Positions 17,401-23,031 of a stretch of 23,031 nucleotides of DNA are shown here, in pieces; position 1 is the stretch's first letter; each line of letters starts with the position of its first letter. The translations under genes were made by a program, and so were the position numbers. Below the pieces are notes generated by a model. The model saw nothing but the letters and a program-made list of their open reading frames with translations. It had not been told where the DNA came from and did no database searches. This DNA is from Nemertoderma westbladi (lineage: Eukaryota; Xenacoelomorpha; Nemertodermatida; Nemertodermatidae). The stretch lies in assembly GCA_032718475.1 (NCBI GenBank), contig JAUCBJ010007489.1, positions 1-23,031 on the forward strand, given 5' to 3'.

Positions 17401-18220
17401 AAAAGTCAACCTAGTTAAACTTCAGTCCCACCCGAACATCATCTCAGGCCGAATTACAAACGCACTATCACAACACGATATTAACTCCGCCTCCACCCTG
17501 CTTTCGGAAACCCTAATCGACTGCTCCAACCACAAGAAATATAATAATTACCCCAGCAAGCCGTGGTTCGACTCAGAGTGTCGTCAGACCAAACAATCCC
17601 TGTTATCAGCAATGCGGAACCACAAAGAATCAACCACCAGCAACCAACAATATTGGGTCCTCAGAAAATGCTACAAGGAACTACTAAAAACAAAACGTGA
17701 GAAATTCGAAGAGCAGTCTCTCCTAGAGAAATTCAGTAAAGCGGAAACAAAACCGTGGCTCCTATTTCGAGAGGAGAAATCCTCAATCACCCTAATCGAT
17801 GCTTCATGTCTCGAACTTCACTTTACCAACTTAGTTGGGACCCCAAACATTCCCCCCAACTGCCAAATAATCCCAGTCTCCTCCAATGCCGAGAGAAACT
17901 CAACCGAGTGGCATAATGATCCCATTACTCCTGACAAAGTTATACAATCTGTAACTGGCTCCAAAAATAACAAAACCTGTGGCCTAGATCGTCTACTCTA
18001 CGAACATTTAAAATGCGCGGCCCATTTCGTTATACCGTTTATGGTTCTCACATTCAATGCCTGTCTTAACCTAGGTAAGATACCATCACTCTGGAAGCAA
18101 AGTATAATCTCAATATTATATAAGCACAAAGGCGAGGTCAACGACCCCGACAATTATAGAGGAATAGCCTTTATATCCGTTCTACTTAAGATCCTCACTG
18201 CCATGATAAACAAACAATAA
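17401..18220 (+). pseudogene. LINE 2 ORF2, linker and reverse transcriptase fingers
   Basis: Continues in the frame carrying TQKHLRVSATIEI. The linker has PWFDSECRQTKQSLLSAMRN and YKELLKTKREKFEEQSL, typical of the region between endonuclease and RT in LINEs. RT blocks follow: NKTCGLDRLLYEHLKCAAHF, LNLGKIPSLWKQSIISILYK and DPDNYRGIAFISVLLKILT. The stop at 18218-18220 comes from a frame change just before the next conserved block (FKFGFLPGRSTRQAVDQLL). The blocks are in normal order with normal spacing, so this is RT N-terminal half of an APE-type element. Confidence 0.82.
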
Positions 18221-18609
18221 TTCATCTTATACCCAATTTTAAATTTGGCTTTCTACCTGGGAGATCAACCCGCCAGGCCGTGGATCAGCTCCTATCCGAT
18301 ATCTGGGCGGCATTTCAAACCCTGGTAAACGGAAAGCGTGTCCTGTGCGCCGCGTTCGTCGACATCCGTAAGGCTTTCGACGTCGTCAGTAGGGTCCTCC
18401 TTTACAAGATATACCAACTCGGAATCCGTGGGAAGTACTATGACGGCCTCCATTTAACCAACGCTATTAAGCAGCTCCGCGGAATCCTCCAAGGAGTCTG
18501 TCTCTCACCAACCTGCTTCCTTATATTCATTAACGACCTTGCCCACACAATTATAAATGTCTGTAATCTAATAAAGCTCATTTTCTATGCGGATGACCTG
18601 GTCTTATAG
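18221..18609 (+). pseudogene. LINE 2 ORF2, reverse transcriptase palm
   Basis: Contains FKFGFLPGRSTRQAVDQLL, AAFVDIRKAFDVV (catalytic Asp), LQGVCLSPTCFLIFINDLA and the active site FYADDLVL at about 18583-18606 (YADD at 18586-18597). Between GIRGKYYDGLHL and the LQG block about 20 residues that normally intervene are missing, suggesting a small internal deletion. The frame ends in TAG at 18607-18609 by a one-base change; coding continues in another frame. Confidence 0.82.
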
Positions 18610-19146
18610 GCTACTCAACTGATCGAGCCGACCTCCAACATGCCCTAGATATTCTACACGACTGGTGTATCCTAAATGGTATGACTGTAAACATCAAGAA
18701 AACAAAAATAATGAAATTTCGTAAAGCTGGCCGCCTCGCTAAAAATGATAATTTTACATACAATGGAACCCCCCTCATTATAACAAATCGTTACGAATAT
18801 TTAGGTTTAACTCTACATCCTTCCCTATGTTTCTCCGAACATATCCAACAAAAGAAATCTTCCGCTTTCTCAATAATTGGATCCCTAAGTAAGTTACCTC
18901 TACTTTCAATCGAAACCGGACTAAAACTTTTCAATATGAAGATAGCCCCAGCATCACTTTACCTCATAACAAGTATTGGTCAATATCTCACACTAAATAA
19001 CCTCAAGGAACTCGACAAAATTAAAACGCAACATATAAAAAGAATGATCTGTCTCCATAAATCTGCCTCCTCAACATTAGCCCTGAATTTAGTAAATGAA
19101 AAACCCCTAATGGCAACCGTTATATCAACCCACCCCGACAACTTCA
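18604..19146 (+). pseudogene. LINE 2 ORF2, C-terminal part
   Basis: In the next frame the sequence runs LIGYSTDRADLQHALDIL, DWCILNGMTVNIKKTKIMKF, NRYEYLGLTLHPSLCFSEHI and LDKIKTQHIKRMICLHKSAS: the standard thumb and post-thumb of LINE reverse transcriptases (the Lys-Thr-Lys block and the Y-YLG block). It ends abruptly at about 19146 in a GGGTTA-type minisatellite, so the 3' end of the element is missing or replaced. Confidence 0.8.
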
Positions 19147-19149
19147 AAA

Positions 19150-19350
19150 GTGACATCTGTGGGTTAGCCGTCGGGTCTACAGGTTTCATGTAACCCATGG
19201 GTTACCCGTTGGGTCTATGGGTTATATATAAACTGTTGGGTCAGGTACCAACGGTAATCCGTTGGGTCAATGGTTTGGTTGTAACCCATAGGTTACCCAT
19301 TGGGTCTACTGGTTGTATGTAACCCATGGGTTACCTGTTGGGTCTACAGG
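19150..19350. repeat. 36-38-bp minisatellite with internal palindromes
   Basis: About five units built on GGTTACCCGTTGGGTCTA and GGTTGTATGTAACCCA. Unit junctions form a 16-bp palindrome GTAACCCATGGGTTAC, perfect at 19190-19205 and 19319-19334 and with one change at 19281-19296. The array begins exactly where LINE 2 homology stops. Confidence 0.8.
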
Positions 19351-19361
19351 TTCCATCTATC

Positions 19362-19465
19362 CTTTATGGGATTCCAACCGCGGTTCCTGGAACCGACGTT
19401 CCCAACGGAGGCCACATGACCTACGGCAGTGCCGTTCATTTGTTTATTGTAACTCAGAGGATATT
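19362..19465 (+). pseudogene. Possible sushi (CCP) domain fragment
   Basis: Plus-strand text reads YGIPTAVPGTDVPNGGHMTY then GSAV, and in a neighbouring frame SFVYCNSED. The pattern P..VPNGG.MTYGS.V.F.C resembles the N-terminal half of a sushi/complement-control domain exon, with the first Cys changed to Tyr and a one-base shift before the second Cys. No second half or splice sites are evident. Call rests on motif feel alone and could be chance. Confidence 0.3.
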
Positions 19466-20274
19466 ATTAAAACATGTTGGTCTAACTACTGTTACTGTAT
19501 TTCTGTTTCTATTATTGTTGCTTACTATTTGTTGAATATTATATTGGTTTGTTACAGAAACACAATAAGTAACCTAATGCTACATGCTATGGTACAGTTA
19601 TAGGTTCGTCACGACTTGCATTTAAGTTTCATCTCTAATGTTTTCCCCTGCAGTTCCCATTCATTTGGATGAGTTCCACCAGTCCACCATACATTACTGA
19701 AGTCAAACTTCTTGTTATCCAGGACCGTTAGATCGTATGTTCCATTATCCAATACACCGGTAGCAGCGGTCCCAGTAGTACCTGAATTGGCATAATTTGC
19801 TATCTTTAGGCTATAATAAGGACTACCCCCTATACTGCTATAGTAAAGTTACTATAGAGTCTCGTCGAGTTACCCAAGTCGACCTTTACGTAACAATCCT
19901 TCCCGTAAGTCAGCCGAAGGATATTAGTCAAACCACCTAGGAAGTAAGATCCGTTTGGATCTCCGAATCCGCCATACCTACAGTATTAGAAGTAACGTCT
20001 TCCCAGATGCCAATGACGTTATCGATGCGACTATAGAATATAATCCAGCCACCGTTGCATCTCAGTTGATTGCCGTCGGTAGATGGACTAAATGGGATCA
20101 GCTGTATCGACGGTATATTGGGTCCCGGATTGTGTAGCCTTTTCGCATACATCGGAATGAGCGTAGGGATCACATTGTAGCTCAATGCATTCAATAAACG
20201 AGTGATAAAACTTGTCCTCTATGGAGATTGTTGTTGAAGTGACTGCTGTAGAGACAGTAGTAATGTCGGTGTCA

Positions 20275-20477
20275 GTGGTGGATAACTCAGTACTAGCTGT
20301 ACTCTCGGTGGTGGATAACTCAGTACTAGCTGTACTCTCGGTGGTGGATAACTCAGTACTAGCTGTACTCTCGGTGGAGGATAACTCAGTACTAGCTGTA
20401 CTCTCGGTGGAGGATAACTCAGTACTAGCTGTAGGCCTACTCTCGGTGGTGGCTAACTCAGAACTAGCTGTAATCCC
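20275..20477 (-). repeat. 33-bp tandem repeat coding an 11-residue Ser/Thr stalk repeat
   Basis: About six copies, the first four nearly identical (starts at 20275, 20308, 20341, 20374, 20407; the fifth carries a 6-bp insertion with GGCCTA). In the coding frame each gives a unit like ESTASTELSTT, a mucin-like, probably O-glycosylated stalk. The near identity of the copies contrasts with the decay around it and suggests recent expansion or gene conversion; copy number is likely polymorphic. Confidence 0.88.
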
Positions 20478-20519
20478 AGTGTTTCCTTCCCAACCAGTAG
20501 TTCCATTGCCGGTGTAACA

Positions 20520-20566
20520 GGAAAATATGCCCCCCCGGGAAATGTGCCCGGGGGGGCATATTTTCC
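20520..20566. repeat. Perfect 20-bp inverted repeat with 7-nt loop
   Basis: Arms 20520-20539 (GGAAAATATGCCCCCCCGGG) and 20547-20566 are exact reverse complements separated by AAATGTG. It is the outermost hairpin of the element described above; related weaker hairpins recur to 20640 and at the other end. Confidence 0.92.
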
Positions 20567-20691
20567 TAGGAAAAAATGCCCCCCCGGGCAAATTTCCCTA
20601 GGAAAAAATGCCCCCCCTTAGGAAATTATGCCCCCCCCCCCTGAATTATACAATAAACAAAACTTATTAGTACTAAAACTTACAAAAATTA

Positions 20692-21025
20692 TACAAAACA
20701 ATAAACAGTCACTTTACCAAATGAAGGAAAGGAGCAGGTTACAGAGGCATGCCTTTCTAACCAAAACAATAAACGATCATTTAACTAATTGAGGGAAAGG
20801 AACAGGTTACAGACTGACAGAGGCGGGATTTTCTAACCAAAACAATAAACAGTCACTTTAGCAAATCAGGGAAAGGAGCAGGTTACAGAGACGGGATTTT
20901 CTAACCAAAACAATAAACAATAACATTACCAATTGAGAGAAAGGAGCAGGTTACAGAGGCGGGATTTTCTAACCAAAATAATAAACAATCACTTTACCAA
21001 ATCAGGGAAAGGAGCAGGTTACAGA
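20692..21025. repeat. 68-bp minisatellite, five copies
   Basis: Units start near 20693, 20762, 20838, 20906 and 20974, with the conserved core GGAGCAGGTTACAGAGGCGG and the leader CAAAACAATAAACAGTCACTT. The second copy is about 8 bp longer. The array is the main content of the element interior. Confidence 0.85.
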
Positions 21026-21725
21026 CATAAAAAAGCTTGGAGCTGCTCGGCGCCCACACAACACCACACACTCGCACTGCTGTTATACCAGTACTTACTA
21101 CAGTAGCCTACTGACTTAGATACTTCAGTATGTTGTTCTACATCCCTTACTGCCTTACCTGCTTACCTACCGGCAGACCGGTACCGTACTATTCTTCCAA
21201 CTATTACAAGTTCTGCAGTTGGTAGATTAAAAGTGGCTACCAGCAGACCGGTATCATACCAGTTTTCAGACTTTTGAGGGGGGCTAATTTTCCTGAGGGG
21301 AGGCATTATTTCCTAAGGAGAAAATGCCCCCCCGGGCTAAATTTCCTAGGAAAAATTGCCCGGGGGGACATAATATCCTAGGAAATAATGCCCCGGGGGG
21401 CATATTCTAGGGGGGGCTGATTTCCTTGTGACACCGGTAGTATTTGGGACTGTCGATGTTTGTATCCCCAATCTATTCTCCTTGATAGGATTTCCCAGAA
21501 GCCACCCTGTTAAACCAGCTGCAATCGCCACTAACACAAATACAACCAGTCCAATATTTATACGCTGTTTTTTCCGGAATTCTGATCAGCGTTGGTGCCC
21601 AATTTTTACTTTTTTTTATCATTTTATTTTGTTTTTTATCGAAGTTTTTGGATAGTAATTTTATTTTATTTTGGTAACATTTAATCATTTACTCATATAC
21701 TGTATTTAGCGGATCTACACTACAG

Positions 21726-21740
21726 TATATATATATTAAA
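21726..21740 (-). promoter_or_regulatory. TATA-like box upstream of the membrane-protein gene
   Basis: On the minus strand TTTAATATATATATA lies about 105 bases upstream of the ATG at 21622. Position and orientation fit a core promoter for the broken fibrinogen-domain gene, but the region is AT-rich and the match is easily met by chance. Confidence 0.3.
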
Positions 21741-21950
21741 TCTAAAATGTACAGAAACTGGCATAATTATAAGTGGGCTAAAAATTTGGCTTTTCTCTTT
21801 GTCACTCGCAAGCCATCAAAATATTACTGACACCGCACCATACCGCGCAGTCATAGATACTGTACAGACGGAATGATGGACAGACCATCACACCAGCAAG
21901 ATGCGGAAGAGTAGTCATTCCCATTATTTCCAGCTGGGGTGTTCCGGGTT

Positions 21951-22130
21951 CGATCCAGTGCCTAACTTGTTACAAGTTTGTAATTGGTCGATCCCGTGCC
22001 TAACTTGTTACAAGTTTGTAATTGGCCGATCCCGTGCCTAACTTATTACTAGTTTGTAATTGGCCGATCCCGTGCCTAAACGTATTACAAGTTGTAATTG
22101 GTGGATCCCGTGCCTGACTTGTTGGGCGAG
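21951..22130. repeat. 38-bp minisatellite with hairpin unit
   Basis: Four full units starting at 21951, 21989, 22027 and 22065 plus a degenerate fifth: CGATCCCGTGCCTAACTTG followed by TTACAAGTTTGTAATTGGT. Each unit contains the palindrome ACTTGTTACAAGT. The first unit is preceded by GGGTT, giving GGGTTCGATCC, a tRNA-type B-box sequence. Two more units occur at about 22298-22352, so the array is probably interrupted by the inverted-repeat element between. Confidence 0.88.
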
Positions 22131-22147
22131 TCAAAACTGCGAGCCAT

Positions 22148-22259
22148 CAGCGAACTGTCATAATTGTACTATGGCCGTTTTCTAAAAGTGTGTCAGTGTG
22201 TGTGTGTGTCGGAAGCCAATATATAACTAGCCATAGTATAATTATAATTGTTCGCTAAG
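22148..22259. mobile_element. 112-bp inverted-repeat (mini-MITE) candidate
   Basis: Termini AGCGAAC...ATAATTGTACTATGGC and the reverse complement of GCCATAGTATAATTATAATTGTTCGCT pair over 27 positions with about five mismatches. The centre holds a short GT microsatellite (about 22191-22209). It sits between two blocks of the 38-bp minisatellite. No clear target duplication was found, so it may be just a large hairpin. Confidence 0.55.
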
Positions 22260-22297
22260 ATGTCTTGCAGCTTCTGCGGCACGAATGCCCCACTCGT

Positions 22298-22352
22298 GTT
22301 ACAAGTTTGTAATTGGTCGATCCCGTGCCTAACTTGTTACAAGTTTGTAATT
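22298..22352. repeat. Displaced copies of the 38-bp minisatellite
   Basis: A partial and a nearly full unit with the same TTACAAGTTTGTAATTGG core, separated from the main array by about 170 bases containing the inverted-repeat element. Confidence 0.85.
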
Positions 22353-23031
22353 GGTGCACCAACCAAATCATTATTGGAAATACTGTATTCGATTCAAAAA
22401 TATAATTAAATACTAATTTTCGTTACCATTGAATTAATTTTCTGCCGTTAAATTATATTACTTAATTTACCACCAGGGATACTTTCAGTACGAAGTGGGA
22501 CCTTCGCGCAGCACGTGAGATAAATTTACTAATACTTTATACTAAGTATAAACTCGAAAGGGTTAGGACTATAAATAACATGTAAACATATTATCTCTCC
22601 CTGAACAATTTTACCCTCTAGCATAAACTGGATAATTGCAGAAGGGTTAAACCCTCGTAAAATTGAGACAAATAGAAAAAAAATGTGCCAGATATCAAGA
22701 TATCAGACGAAATGGCAGAAGTTTTCACTTACAGACGTTTCGCCCTCTAGTGGGAGACTACAGACTATTAAGCGTACCATTAACGACGCAGCCTATGTTC
22801 TTGTACATCTACCAAGTTTTAGCTTGAACTGATCATAAATGATCATACAGTATGAATATTAATATAATACAGTTTATGTTGAAATCAGAACAATTCAGTG
22901 TTTGTAGTGACGATTTTCCACCACGACATCGAATATTTATAAGAAAAAAGAACAAATAGTAGAAAGCAAATCTAAAATAAATGGTGGGAGGCACTCTAAA
23001 GTGAACAAATGGGCTAGAGTTCCGTATAGCA
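22353..23031. other. AT-rich non-coding end of window
   Basis: No gene supported. It contains a 17-bp palindrome TTTATACTAAGTATAAA near 22535-22551, a CTCF-like motif at 22741-22753, and short palindromes such as TGATCATAAATGATCA near 22830-22845. Confidence 0.6.
22741..22753 (-). promoter_or_regulatory. CTCF-core-like motif
   Basis: The minus strand reads CCACTAGAGGGCG, which fits the animal CTCF core CCASYAGRKGGCR at every position. CTCF is present in most bilaterians. A single 13-mer match is suggestive only, and this word is also common in dispersed repeats. Confidence 0.35.

Larger units (their letters stand above)
15469..19150 (+). mobile_element. Second APE-type non-LTR retrotransposon (LINE 2), degenerate, split by a foldback element
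   Basis: Plus-strand LINE with ORF1 (15469-16263), an in-frame UGA, an APE-type endonuclease (16264-17400, interrupted by an inserted element at 16436-16827), reverse transcriptase (17700-18610) and a C-terminal part to about 19146, where it breaks into a minisatellite. It is not closely related to LINE 1: motif wording differs (NYRGIAFIS, FVDIRKAFDVV, FYADDLVL), and the text is notably C-rich compared with the other elements, pointing to a different family or base-composition history. Clade not assigned. Stops and frame changes near 15739, 15970, 16095, 16945, 17195, 18218 and 18603 make it inactive as assembled. Confidence 0.83.
20520..21426. mobile_element. ~0.9-kb non-autonomous element with G/C-run hairpin ends
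   Basis: Both ends carry GGAAA/TTTCC termini and clusters of (G/C)7 hairpins with TTTCCTAGGAAA palindromes (20520-20640 and 21285-21425). Flanks are TGTAACA (20513-20519) and TGTGACA (21427-21433), a 7-bp target duplication with one mismatch. The element separates the membrane anchor from the stalk of the minus-strand gene. The interior holds a 68-bp minisatellite and low-complexity text, with no transposase. Boundary support is the terminal symmetry plus flanking gene homology on both sides; the superfamily is unknown. Confidence 0.7.
19609..21622 (-). pseudogene. Type II membrane protein with Ser/Thr-repeat stalk and fibrinogen-like domain, broken
   Basis: Minus strand, from ATG 21622-21620: a short basic cytoplasmic start (MIKKSKNWAPTLIRIPEK); after a one-base shift at a T6 run (21568-21573), a hydrophobic span INIGLVVFVLVAIAAGLTGW (signal anchor), then NPIKENRLGIQ and a Thr-rich stalk. 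A 0.9-kb element (20520-21426) intervenes. The stalk resumes with an 11-residue Ser/Thr-rich repeat, then a fibrinogen-related domain: LRCNGGWIIFYSRIDN, YGGFGDPNGSYFLGGLTNIL, YYSLKIANYANSG, VWWTGG, LQGKTLEMKL, stop at 19611-19609. The domain lacks the usual second Cys pair and Asp-rich calcium loop. Frame changes near 20100, 19980 and 19830 break it. Architecture resembles FIBCD1-type pattern-recognition receptors (family knowledge); ligand unknown. Confidence 0.72.

Noticed and set aside
20212-20517. Plus-strand 101-codon frame with a VVDNSVLAVLS repeat
   Set aside because: It is the antisense shadow of the 33-bp Ser/Thr stalk repeat, whose minus-strand frame leads into the fibrinogen-like domain.
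21935-21965. tRNA gene at GGGTTCGATCC
   Set aside because: Only the B-box-like segment is present. There is no A box, anticodon arm or acceptor pairing upstream.
21951-22352. CRISPR array
   Set aside because: Units are contiguous with no unique spacers, and the context is eukaryotic; this is a minisatellite.
22262-22408. Small plus-strand frame starting MSCSFCGTNAPL
   Set aside because: The CxxC start is suggestive, but the rest translates the 38-bp minisatellite and stops within about 50 codons.

Overview
The window looks like a transposon-dense, AT-rich stretch of an invertebrate genome. Everything in it is eukaryotic: reverse-transcribing elements of several classes, hairpin-forming non-autonomous DNA elements, minisatellites, and remains of a membrane-anchored fibrinogen-domain gene. 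The mix of Mag-like Ty3/Gypsy, CR1-like LINE, Penelope-like element and fibrinogen-related domain would fit a marine invertebrate, possibly a deuterostome such as an echinoderm. The sequence does not fix the species. I see no bacterial operon, rRNA, complete tRNA or CRISPR array.

Layout. 1-2128 (minus): the 5' part of a Mag-like Ty3/Gypsy element (element A) with a short LTR, an adjoining tRNA-Gln primer-binding site, Gag with two CCHC knuckles and the start of protease; it runs off the left edge. 2189-7926 (plus): a related element (element B) lying head-to-head with A. It lacks its 5' end but keeps gag-pro, reverse transcriptase, RNase H, integrase, a C-terminal PHD finger and a probable 3' LTR. 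8662-12760 (minus): a CR1-like LINE whose ORF1 carries another PHD finger and whose ORF2 has endonuclease and reverse transcriptase. 12784-13554 (minus): the N-terminal part of a Penelope-like ORF. 13561-15468: mostly non-coding, with a GTACTT-rich degenerate repeat and a long G-run. 15469-19146 (plus): a second, C-rich LINE split by a 392-bp foldback element with a perfect 7-bp target duplication. 19150-19350: a minisatellite, then a possible sushi-domain fragment. 19609-21622 (minus): a broken type II membrane protein gene (cytoplasmic tail, transmembrane segment, Ser/Thr-repeat stalk, fibrinogen-like domain), split by a ~0.9-kb element with G/C-run hairpin ends. 21726-23031: a TATA-like site, 38-bp minisatellites, a tiny inverted-repeat element and a CTCF-like motif.

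How the parts relate. The elements are independent insertions. Nearly every coding homology is broken by single-base shifts, so either all are decayed or the assembly carries indel errors; the host-like gene is the most informative place to test this. The most interesting signals are: (i) two unrelated retroelements that each encode a complete PHD finger; (ii) in both LINEs, ORF1 and the endonuclease ORF lie in one frame separated by a UGA followed by C (UGA-CUA in the CR1-like copy), with no Met before the first endonuclease motif, suggesting stop-codon readthrough; (iii) foldback elements built from 21-bp CpG-rich units or from G/C-run hairpins, one of them sitting in the host-like gene.
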